Shown here piece after piece: positions 50,547-58,017 of a stretch of DNA of 64,000 bases. The notes beneath the pieces were generated by a model. It was not told where the DNA came from. It made no database searches and saw nothing but the letters and a program-made list of their open reading frames with translations. A program made the position numbers and the translations under genes. This DNA comes from Streptomyces parvus (GTDB lineage: Bacteria > Actinomycetota > Actinomycetes > Streptomycetales > Streptomycetaceae): contig NZ_CP135079.1 of the NCBI RefSeq assembly GCF_032121415.1, positions 4,898,001-4,962,000 of the forward strand, in the 5' to 3' direction. The first letter of the stretch is position 1, and each line of letters starts with the position of its first letter.

Positions 50547-51239
50547 TCACACCCGGGCGGTCCGCCAGAACTGCTCCACCACCCGGGCCAGGAACGCCCG
50601 TCCCGCGTCGCCCGTCGACCCGGAGCGTTCCCGGCCGGTGCTGCTCCAGCTCAGCGTCGAGACCATCAGGGCCTGGTAGTCGGTGTGCAGTTGCTCCAGC
50701 ACGTCCTGGATCAGCGCCCGGTCCAGCGGGACGACCTTCGCCACCGGCCGGACGTACGCCTGCCAGCGCGTGGTGACCGCGCTGCTCAGCAACTCCGCCA
50801 GCTCCTCGTCGCGACCCGTCGCCGTCAGGAACTGCGCCGCCGTCAGACCCAGCGCCCGGCACAGCGCCGCCGACTGCTTCTCGTTGCCCCGCCAGCGACC
50901 CGACTCCTCCATCCGCAGATACGAGGCCCCGGTCATCCCCAGCTGCCGGGCCAGCTCGTCCACGGTCAGGTCCCGGGTCATCCGGTGCTCGCGCAGGGTG
51001 GCCGCGGCGGCCAGCAACTCCCCGGGCGCGCACCACAGGACGCCGGCGAGGGCGGTCAGCTCGCGTTCCCCGGGGGTCGCGATGCCGCGCTCCCAGGCGA
51101 CGACGGTCTCTGCGCTGATCCGGAGTCCGTACTGGGCGGCGAGCCCGTAGGCGACATGGCCGGGAGCCATCCCCAGTGCCTCGCGGAGACGGCGCGCGGC
51201 GGGGGCGTTGAAGGGCGGGGTGGGGTGCACGGGGCCCAC
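50547..51239 (-). CDS. Double helix-turn-helix (XRE-type) regulator
   Basis: Protein of 230 aa from GTG 51239 (GPVHPTPPFNAPAARRLREA); GTG 51230 is a possible later start and no ribosome site is clear. Two XRE-like HTH units are in tandem: residues 14-75 (LAAQYGLRISAETVVAWERG) and residues 82-140 (TVDELARQLGMTGASYLRME, CRALGLTAAQFLTATGRDEE). The last 80 residues are helical (VVPLDRALIQDVLEQLHTDY) and end in FWRTARV. Streptomyces-specific layout; target unknown. It is followed by a strong hairpin and separated by 194 bp from the response-regulator gene. Confidence 0.88.
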   Translation of the reverse strand: MGPVHPTPPFNAPAARRLREALGMAPGHVAYGLAAQYGLRISAETVVAWERGIATPGERELTALAGVLWCAPGELLAAAATLREHRMTRDLTVDELARQLGMTGASYLRMEESGRWRGNEKQSAALCRALGLTAAQFLTATGRDEELAELLSSAVTTRWQAYVRPVAKVVPLDRALIQDVLEQLHTDYQALMVSTLSWSSTGRERSGSTGDAGRAFLARVVEQFWRTARV

Positions 51240-51433
51240 CGTAGAAGTCCATGTCCGCCCTGGCTACGGTACGTTCCCCACAGAACACGCTTCGTAGGAA
51301 CCTCCAGCCGCGAACCGGGCGGGCGGTATGGGAAACCCGCCCCACCAGCGCTTTCTTTTCCCGCCCCGAGAAGGTCCTCCCGGTCCCGAAAACCGACCGG
51401 CAAGCGCTTGTCGGCCCGGCGGACGCCGACCGG

Positions 51434-52108
51434 TCAGCGCCCCGCGGCCAGCCAGCTGTAGTGCAACTCCGGTCGGCCGACCTGCCCATAATGTGGACGC
51501 CTCGCGGCGCTGTTGACGGTCACCAGGTGCTCCAGATACCGCCGGGCCGTGATCCGGGAGATGCCGAGACGCTCCCCGGCGGCGGCCGCCGTCACCCCTT
51601 CCGGGGACTCCTTCAGCACCCGGGTGACCGCCTCCAGCGTCGGTCCGCTGAGTCCCTTGGGCAGAGTCGCCGGATGCGCGACCCGCAGCGCGCCCAGCGC
51701 CCGGTCCACCTCCTCCTGGCCGCTCGCCTCCCCGGCGACGCCCCGGAACTCCGCGTACCGCACCAGCCGGTCCCGCAGCGTGGGGTAGGTGAACGGCTTC
51801 AGCACGTACTGCACGACGCCGAGCGACACCCCCTCCCGCACCACCGCGAGATCCCGGGCCGAGGTCACCGCGATCACATCGGCGCCGTGGCCGGAGGCGC
51901 GCAGCGAGCGCAGCAGCCCGAGCCCGTGCCCGTCGGGCAGATAGAGGTCGAGCAGCAGCAGGTCCACCGGGGTCCGCTCCAGCGCGCGCACCGCCGCCGC
52001 CCGGGTGTGCGCCACCGCGGTCACGGTGAAGCCCTCCACCCGCTCCACGTACATCTGGTGGGCGTCGGCGGCCACCGGATCGTCCTCCACCACCAGGACT
52101 CTGATCAT
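51434..52108 (-). CDS. CitB/DcuR-type response regulator
   Basis: Protein of 224 aa, ATG 52108 overlapping the kinase stop as ATGA. Receiver domain with acidic residues VEDDP, phosphoacceptor D54 in DLLLLDLYLPDGHGLGL, and lysine in YVLKPFTYPTL. The C-terminal part holds a HTH of the DcuR/CitB family: GVTAAAAGERLGISRITARR and YLEHLVTVNSAARRPHYG. Most likely activates the divergent dicarboxylate symporter gene in response to C4-dicarboxylate or citrate. Confidence 0.93.
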   Translation of the reverse strand: MIRVLVVEDDPVAADAHQMYVERVEGFTVTAVAHTRAAAVRALERTPVDLLLLDLYLPDGHGLGLLRSLRASGHGADVIAVTSARDLAVVREGVSLGVVQYVLKPFTYPTLRDRLVRYAEFRGVAGEASGQEEVDRALGALRVAHPATLPKGLSGPTLEAVTRVLKESPEGVTAAAAGERLGISRITARRYLEHLVTVNSAARRPHYGQVGRPELHYSWLAAGR

Positions 52109-53805
52109 GCCGTGACCTCCGTCTCCCGGGCCCCCGCCGCCGGCCTCGCCGTACGGTCGGCGAGCGGCAGCCGTACGGTGAACCGCGCGCCGCCGTCCGG
52201 ACCCGCGTCCAGCTCCACCGTGCCCCCGTTGCGGTGCGCCGCCTGCCGCACCAGGGCCAGGCCGAGCCCGCGCCCCGCCCCGTGCGTCGACCAGCCCCGC
52301 CGGAACACCTCGTCCGCCGCCTCCGGACCGATGCCCGCCCCCGTGTCCGCGACCCGCAGCAGCAGCTCCCGCTCGTCCGCGAGCGCCGTCACCGTGACCC
52401 GCGCCCGACCCGCCGGGCCCCCGGCCGCCCGGGGTGCGGGCACCGCGGCTGCGGACTCCTCCGCACCTTGGGGGCCCTCCGACGCGGCGTCCACCGCGTT
52501 GTCGATCAGATTGCCCAGGATCGTCACCAGATCCCGCTGGGCCAGGGAGGGGGGCAGCGCCCCGTCGTCGATCAGGCTGTCCTCCGCGAGCACCAGCTCC
52601 ACGCCCCGCTCGTTCGCCTGGGCCGCCTTGCCGAGCAGCAGTGCGGCCAGCACCGGTTCCTCCACCGCCCCCACCACCCGGTCGGTCAGCACCTGGGCCA
52701 GCTCCAGTTCCGCCGTCGCGAAGTCCACGGCCTCCTCCACCCGGCCCAGCTCGATCAGCGACACCACGGTGTGCAGCCGGTTCGCCGCCTCGTGGGCCTG
52801 GGAACGCAGCGCCTGCGTGAACCCGCGCTCGGAGTCCAGCTCCCCGGTCAGCGCCTGCAGCTCGGTGTGGTCCCGCAGGGTCACCACCGTGCCCCGCCGC
52901 TCGCCGCCCACCACCGGACGGGTGTTGACCACGATCACCCGGTCCGCCGTCAGGTGCAGCTCGTCCACCCGCGCCTCCGACGCCAGCAGCGCCCCGGTCA
53001 GCGGCGCGGGCAGGGCCAGCTCGTCGACCGTGCGGCCGACCGCCTCCGTATCCGGCTCCAGGCCCAGCAGCTCCCGCCCGGCGTCGTTGATCAGCGCGAT
53101 CCGCCGCCGCCCGTCCAGCATCAGCAGCCCCTCGCGCACCGCGTGCAGGGTGGCCTGGTGGTAGTCGTGCAGCCGGCTCAGCTCGGCCGCGTTCATCCCG
53201 TGCGTGTGCCGCCGCAGCCGGGCGTTGATCACGTACGTGCCGATCCCGCCGAGCGCCAGGGCCCCGCCCGCCGCCAGCGCGAGGGCGCCGAGCTGCTCCC
53301 GTACCTGCGAGGAGACCCGGTCCACGGTGATGCCCGCGCTGACCAGGCCCACGATCCTGCCCTCGTCGCGGACCGGGGTCACCACCCGTATCGAGGGGCC
53401 CAGCGTGCCGGTGTAGGTCTCGGTGAAGGTCTGCCCGCGCAGCGCCTTCGCGGTGTTCCCGAGGAAGGTGTCACCGATCTGGCTGGTGTCCGGATGCGTC
53501 CAGCGCACCCGCTCGGTGTCCATGATCGTGACGAAGGCGATCCCGGTGTCCTCGCGCACCCGCTCCGCGTACGGCTGGAGTACGGCGGACGGATCCGGGG
53601 TACGGATGGCCTCCCGTACGGAAGGGGAATCGGCCACGGCGAGGGCCGCCACCCGTACCTGCCGGGCGGCCGTCTCCTCGGCCTGCGCGCTGCCGGAGAC
53701 GTACGCGAACACGGCGCACCCGGCCACCACGGCGGCGATGAGGACGACCTGCATCGCGAAGAGCTGGCCCGCCAGGCTGCGGGGGCGGGTACGGGGAAGG
53801 CGCAT
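52105..53805 (-). CDS. DcuS/CitA-type sensor histidine kinase
   Basis: Membrane sensor of 566 aa from ATG 53805 (MRLPRTRPRSLAGQLFAMQV). Helix 1 at about residues 15-37, an extracytoplasmic PAS-like (CitA/DcuS) domain with VREDTGIAFVTIMDTERVRW and GPSIRVVTPVRDEGRIVGLV, helix 2 at about residues 170-190, a cytosolic PAS (LHDYHQATLHAVREGLLMLD), a SpoOB-type dimerisation helix with the phosphoacceptor His in RSQAHEAANRLHTVVSLIEL, and HATPase with GNLIDNAVDAA, DTGAGIGPEAADEVF and GRGLGLALVRQ. An Ala/Pro-rich insertion lies in the ATPase domain. No good ribosome site before the ATG, so leaderless is possible. Confidence 0.93.
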   Translation of the reverse strand: MRLPRTRPRSLAGQLFAMQVVLIAAVVAGCAVFAYVSGSAQAEETAARQVRVAALAVADSPSVREAIRTPDPSAVLQPYAERVREDTGIAFVTIMDTERVRWTHPDTSQIGDTFLGNTAKALRGQTFTETYTGTLGPSIRVVTPVRDEGRIVGLVSAGITVDRVSSQVREQLGALALAAGGALALGGIGTYVINARLRRHTHGMNAAELSRLHDYHQATLHAVREGLLMLDGRRRIALINDAGRELLGLEPDTEAVGRTVDELALPAPLTGALLASEARVDELHLTADRVIVVNTRPVVGGERRGTVVTLRDHTELQALTGELDSERGFTQALRSQAHEAANRLHTVVSLIELGRVEEAVDFATAELELAQVLTDRVVGAVEEPVLAALLLGKAAQANERGVELVLAEDSLIDDGALPPSLAQRDLVTILGNLIDNAVDAASEGPQGAEESAAAVPAPRAAGGPAGRARVTVTALADERELLLRVADTGAGIGPEAADEVFRRGWSTHGAGRGLGLALVRQAAHRNGGTVELDAGPDGGARFTVRLPLADRTARPAAGARETEVTA

Positions 53806-53966
53806 ACCCCACAGTCTGCCTGGCCCGGCCGGACCTTCCCCGGATGGCCGGAAAGCGACCGTGAACGATATGAACGCAAGGGTGACCGGGGTCACAGGCC
53901 GGTGGATAGTCACCGAAGCCCCCAGGGACGGGGGCACGAGTTGTGACCGAGCCGAGGAGCCCCACC

Positions 53967-55337
53967 ATGGCTGTGGCAGCCAAACAACGGGACCGCACCC
54001 ACTACCTGTACATCGCCGTGATCGCCGCCGTGGCGCTCGGCATCCTGGTGGGCTTCGCGGCCCCCGGGGTGGCCGTCGAGCTGAAACCCATCGGCGCCGG
54101 ATTCGTGAACCTGATCAAGATGATGATCTCGCCGATCATCTTCTGCACGATCGTCCTGGGCGTCGGCTCGGTCCGCAAGGCCGCCAAGGTCGGCGCGGTC
54201 GGCGGTCTGGCGCTGGGCTACTTCCTGGTCATGTCGACCGTGGCCCTCGCCATCGGCCTGCTGGTCGGCAACTTCCTGGAGCCCGGCTCCACCCTCCACA
54301 TCACCGAGGCCGCCCGCGAGGCGGGCGCTGAGCAGGCCGGGGGCGCCGGCGAGTCCACCGCGGACTTCCTGCTGGGCATCATCCCGACCACGATCGTCTC
54401 CGCCTTCACCGAGGGCGAGGTCCTCCAGACCCTCCTCGTCGCGCTCCTCGCGGGCTTCGCGCTCCAGGCGATGGGCAGGACCGGTGAGCCGATCATCCGC
54501 GGCATCACCCACATCCAGCGACTCGTCTTCCGCATCCTCGCCATGATCATGTGGGCCGCCCCGGTCGGCGCGTTCGGCGCGATCGCCGCGGTGGTCGGCG
54601 AAACCGGCCTCGACGCCCTGAAGTCCCTGGCGATCATCATGATCGGCTTCTACGTCACCTGTGCGCTGTTCGTCTTCGTGGTGCTCGGCGCACTCCTGCG
54701 GCTGATCGCCGGGGTGAACCTGTTCGCGCTGCTGAAGTACCTGGGCCGCGAGTTCCTGCTGATCCTCTCCACCTCCTCCTCCGAGTCGGCGCTGCCGCGG
54801 CTGATCGCGAAGATGGAGCACATGGGCGTCAGCAAGCCCGTCGTCGGCATCACCGTGCCGACCGGATACTCCTTCAACCTCGACGGCACCGCGATCTACC
54901 TCACGATGTCCTCGCTCTTCATCGCCAACGCGATGGGCGACCCGCTGAGCGCGGGCGAGCAGATCTCGCTGCTGGTCTTCATGGTCATCGCCTCGAAGGG
55001 CGCGGCCGGTGTGACCGGCGCGGGCCTGGCGACCCTGGCCGGCGGCCTCCAGTCGCACCGCCCCGAACTCGTCGACGGCGTCGGCCTGATCGTCGGCATC
55101 GACCGCTTCATGAGCGAGGCCCGCGCCCTGACCAACTTCGCGGGCAACGCGGTCGCCACGGTGCTGGTCGGCCACTGGACCAAGGAGATCGACAAGGACC
55201 GGGTGGGCGAGGTGCTGGCCGGGCGGATCCCGTTCGACGAGAAGACCCTCGTCGACGACGGCCACGGACCGGCCCCCTCCGACGAGGTCCCCGAGCAGCG
55301 GGACGCCGCGCCCGCCGAGCAGCCCGCCAAGGTCTGA
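53967..55337 (+). CDS. dctA: Cation:dicarboxylate symporter (DctA type)
   Basis: Na+ or H+ coupled uptake of C4-dicarboxylates (succinate, fumarate, malate). Protein of 456 aa; ATG 53967 has GAGGAG 7 bases upstream (GTG 53943 does not). Eight or so membrane segments starting at YIAVIAAVALGILVGFAAPG. Diagnostic motifs: the serine-rich STSSSESALPRLIAKMEHMG and PTGYSFNLDGTAIYLTMSSL, with FAGNAVATVLVGHWTKE near the end. C-terminal cytosolic tail is acidic. Divergent from the DcuRS-like pair, which probably induces it. Confidence 0.94.
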   Translation: MAVAAKQRDRTHYLYIAVIAAVALGILVGFAAPGVAVELKPIGAGFVNLIKMMISPIIFCTIVLGVGSVRKAAKVGAVGGLALGYFLVMSTVALAIGLLVGNFLEPGSTLHITEAAREAGAEQAGGAGESTADFLLGIIPTTIVSAFTEGEVLQTLLVALLAGFALQAMGRTGEPIIRGITHIQRLVFRILAMIMWAAPVGAFGAIAAVVGETGLDALKSLAIIMIGFYVTCALFVFVVLGALLRLIAGVNLFALLKYLGREFLLILSTSSSESALPRLIAKMEHMGVSKPVVGITVPTGYSFNLDGTAIYLTMSSLFIANAMGDPLSAGEQISLLVFMVIASKGAAGVTGAGLATLAGGLQSHRPELVDGVGLIVGIDRFMSEARALTNFAGNAVATVLVGHWTKEIDKDRVGEVLAGRIPFDEKTLVDDGHGPAPSDEVPEQRDAAPAEQPAKV

Positions 55338-55408
55338 CCCGCGCCACTCATCGGGCCCCGCGCCACCCACCGGGCCCGCCGCGGCAGCCCCCCGGCCGCT
55401 GCGGCCCC

Positions 55409-55444
55409 CGAGGACACCCGTATCCCCCGGTACGGGTGTCCTCG
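55409..55444 (+). terminator. Terminator of dctA
   Basis: Perfect 14-bp inverted repeat (55409-55422 with 55431-55444), 8-base loop, 72 bp after the stop codon. Confidence 0.85.
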
Positions 55445-55611
55445 CGTCGGCCGCGGGTACCGGTGCCCTGTGCCGGTGGCCGGTACCCGTCCCTTGTGTC
55501 CGTGTTCTGTCACGACCGGTCCGGCCGGGACAACCCTGCCCGGCCGGCACCGGTCCTGAGAGGTGAAGGACCGCAGTCAGCCCCCGTGCGCCCCACGACC
55601 GAAGGACTTCC

Positions 55612-56901
55612 ATGCGTATCGCCCCTTCCCGCAGCCGTATCCTGCGCGGCGGGACCGCCGCCGTGGCCGCCGCAGCGCTGGTGGCGCTGGGTGCCGTACC
55701 GGCGCTCGCCGCCGACCCGGAGCCCGACCTCGGTGTCGGAACGATCGCGCCGGTCAAGGGGCTCCAGCCCGAAAGCTCCTTCTCGACCCCGCTGACCTTC
55801 CTCAACAAGGGGGAGGCGGAGGTCCCCGAGGTCTGGGTGACGTACGCGGTGTCCCCGGGCCTGAAGGCGGACGAGACGTACAAGAACTGCACGTACTACA
55901 CCGTCACCTCCCACGACGAGATGCCCGCGTCGAACGTCGCCTCCTGCAAGATCGGCCAGCCGCTGAAGCCGGGCGTCGTCTACGGCACGGCGAAACCCGT
56001 CTCGCTCAAGGCGCTCGACTCCGCGTTCCGCGACGACCTGCGGGTGACGGTCGGCGTCGACGAGCCCGGCCCGGGCGACGGCGGCTCCACCGAGCCGGTG
56101 CCCGGCACGGGCGACCCGCTCACCCTGGTGGAGAAGGGCCCGGCCTCCGACGCCGACCGGACGAACCACCCGGAGCCGTACGCCGGGGCCGACGTCACCG
56201 CCGCGAACACCGCGGACTTCGCCCTGACCGGCGACGAGCGGAAGGGGAAGGTCGGGGCGGAGGTCACCGCGACGGTGAAGTTCGCCAACAAGGGCCCCGC
56301 CCGCGTCCAGGGAGCCCGCGACCGGAGCGTGACCACCGTCGACATCCGCATCCCCGAGGGCACGTCCGTCGTCAAGCCGCACGGATTCTGCGACGCGGTC
56401 ACCAGGACCCACTACCGCTGCGGGACCTCCCAGTCCTGGGTGGACGTGAACGGCGGCGAGAGCTACCCCTTCGTCCTACGCGTCGACAAGGCGGTCGGCC
56501 GCACCACCGGCGAGGTCTCCTTCACCGGCCAGGAGCGCCCCTTCGACCGGAACGCCGAGAACGACACCGCGCAGATCGTGATCGACACCGGCAAGGACGA
56601 GGACACCTCCGGCTCCTCCGGCGGTACGGGCGGCTCCTCGTCCACCGGCGGCTCCGGCACCGCCGGTTCCACGGGCACCACCGGCTCCACGGGCACTACC
56701 GGCACCACCGGCTCCTCCGGCGGCTCGGCCGGCACGGGCGGCTCGACGACCGGTGGCGCCACCCCGCAGACCGGCGGCAACCTCGCGGCGACCGGCTCGG
56801 ACTCCACCGGCCCGCTCATCGGCATGGCGGCCGCGGCGGTGGCCGCGGGCGGCGGCATCCTGTGGGCCGTGCGCCGGCGGTCGGCGGCCCACGGCAGCTG
56901 A
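55612..56901 (+). CDS. LAxTG-anchored surface protein (sortase E substrate)
   Basis: Protein of 429 aa, ATG 55612 with GAAGGA 5 bases upstream. Signal peptide RILRGGTAAVAAAALVALGA cut near ALAAD. The mature part has two beta-sandwich-like regions (LTFLNKGEAEVPEVWVTYAV and VTATVKFANKGPARVQGARD) with paired cysteines, then a low-complexity Gly/Ser/Thr linker of about 70 residues (GTTGSTGTTGTTGSSGGSAG). The end is a sorting signal: LAATGSD, a hydrophobic helix (LIGMAAAAVAAGGGILWAV) and RRRSAAHGS. LAxTG is the class E sortase motif used by high-GC actinobacteria. So it should be cell-wall linked; ligand unknown. Confidence 0.92.
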   Translation: MRIAPSRSRILRGGTAAVAAAALVALGAVPALAADPEPDLGVGTIAPVKGLQPESSFSTPLTFLNKGEAEVPEVWVTYAVSPGLKADETYKNCTYYTVTSHDEMPASNVASCKIGQPLKPGVVYGTAKPVSLKALDSAFRDDLRVTVGVDEPGPGDGGSTEPVPGTGDPLTLVEKGPASDADRTNHPEPYAGADVTAANTADFALTGDERKGKVGAEVTATVKFANKGPARVQGARDRSVTTVDIRIPEGTSVVKPHGFCDAVTRTHYRCGTSQSWVDVNGGESYPFVLRVDKAVGRTTGEVSFTGQERPFDRNAENDTAQIVIDTGKDEDTSGSSGGTGGSSSTGGSGTAGSTGTTGSTGTTGTTGSSGGSAGTGGSTTGGATPQTGGNLAATGSDSTGPLIGMAAAAVAAGGGILWAVRRRSAAHGS

Positions 56902-57038
56902 CGACCGGACCGACACGACCGGCGGGCCTCACGGGATCCCCCCGGTCGGCCGTTGAGCTGCGCCCTTTCCCGAAAGTGCGTATCTGACAGTCAAGTGGGT
57001 TCTGGCCAGACCCTGTTCGCCCGCCCAGCATGGTCCCC

Positions 57039-57938
57039 ATGACGCAAGCGCACACGACCACCGCCTCCGCCTCCGCCCCCGTCACCGTTCTCGGCCTCGG
57101 TGACATGGGCCGCTCCCTGGCCCGCGCCTTCGTGGCCGCGGGCCACCCCACCACCGTCTGGAACCGTTCGCCCGGGAAGGGCGAGGACGTCGTCGCCCTG
57201 GGCGCGGTACGGGCCGCCTCCGCCGAGGAGGCCGTACGGGCGAGCGGACTCGTCGTCGTCTGCCTCGTCGACTACGACGCCTCCGACGCGGTCCTGGAGC
57301 CGCTGGCCGGAGTGCTGGAGGGGCGGGTCCTGGTCAACCTGACCTCGGACACCCCGGCCCGTTCGCGGCAGGCCGCCGCCTGGGCCGCGAAGCACTCCCT
57401 GGCCTACCTCGCCGGGGCGATCATGGTGCCGGTCGACGTGGTCGGCTCGGCGGACGCCCTGGTCTTCCACTCCGGCGACCGCGCCGCGTTCGCCGCGCAC
57501 GAGGACACCCTCAAGGCACTCGGCGAGCCCGCCACCTACCTCGGCGAGGACCACGGCCTGGCCGCCGCCTACGACATGGCGATGCTGGACTTCTTCTACG
57601 GTGCCATGGGCGGCCTCGTCCACGCCTTCGCGCTGGCCCGCGCCGAGGGCATCGACGGTGCGTCGCTCGCCCCGTACCTCCACACGATCGCGGGCATCCT
57701 GCCGCCGATCGCCGAGCTCACCGCGGCCGACGTCGACACCCGTACGTACGCGGGCGACGGCGGCAACCTCGCCATGATGGCGGCCGGCGTCGACCACATC
57801 CTGCACACCGCGAAGGGCCACCGCCTGGACGTCTCGCAGCTGGCCGGGCTCAAGTCCGTCACCGACCGGGCCATCGCCGAGGGCCACGGCACCTCCTCCT
57901 GGTCGAGCATCATCGAGGTGATCGCCGCCGACCGCTGA
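57039..57938 (+). CDS. NAD(P)-dependent oxidoreductase, imine-reductase/beta-hydroxyacid dehydrogenase-like
   Basis: Protein of 299 aa from ATG 57039 (MTQAHTTTASASAPVTVLGL); ATG 57030 is an alternative and no ribosome site is visible. N-terminal Rossmann domain: VLGLGDMGRSLARAF and VWNRSPGKGEDVVALGAVRA; the Asn-Arg-Ser pattern favours NADPH. Then VVVCLVDYDASDAV and the substrate segment LVNLTSDTPARSRQAAAWAA. The interdomain helix reads AYDMAMLDFFYGAMGGLVHA, a region characteristic of imine reductases rather than of 6-phosphogluconate-type enzymes (no GxxGxGxxxKxxxN lysine). The palindrome TCTGGCCAGA at 57001-57010 lies just upstream. Substrate unknown. Confidence 0.88.
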   Translation: MTQAHTTTASASAPVTVLGLGDMGRSLARAFVAAGHPTTVWNRSPGKGEDVVALGAVRAASAEEAVRASGLVVVCLVDYDASDAVLEPLAGVLEGRVLVNLTSDTPARSRQAAAWAAKHSLAYLAGAIMVPVDVVGSADALVFHSGDRAAFAAHEDTLKALGEPATYLGEDHGLAAAYDMAMLDFFYGAMGGLVHAFALARAEGIDGASLAPYLHTIAGILPPIAELTAADVDTRTYAGDGGNLAMMAAGVDHILHTAKGHRLDVSQLAGLKSVTDRAIAEGHGTSSWSSIIEVIAADR

Positions 57939-57957
57939 GCCGCCGGAAACCGGGGAG

Positions 57958-57996
57958 GGGCCGGTACCGCGTCGCGTGGACGCGGTACCGGCCCCG
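57958..57996. terminator. Bidirectional terminator hairpin
   Basis: Perfect 17-bp inverted repeat (57958-57974 with 57980-57996), 5-base loop, between the convergent ends of the oxidoreductase gene and glgB. Confidence 0.88.
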
Positions 57997-58017
57997 GCCG
58001 TTCACGGGCCCGTACGG

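Noticed and set aside
47656..50679. 1,007-residue plus-strand frame opposite pta and across pfkA
   Set aside because: Low-complexity, no ribosome site; pta and pfkA explain the region.
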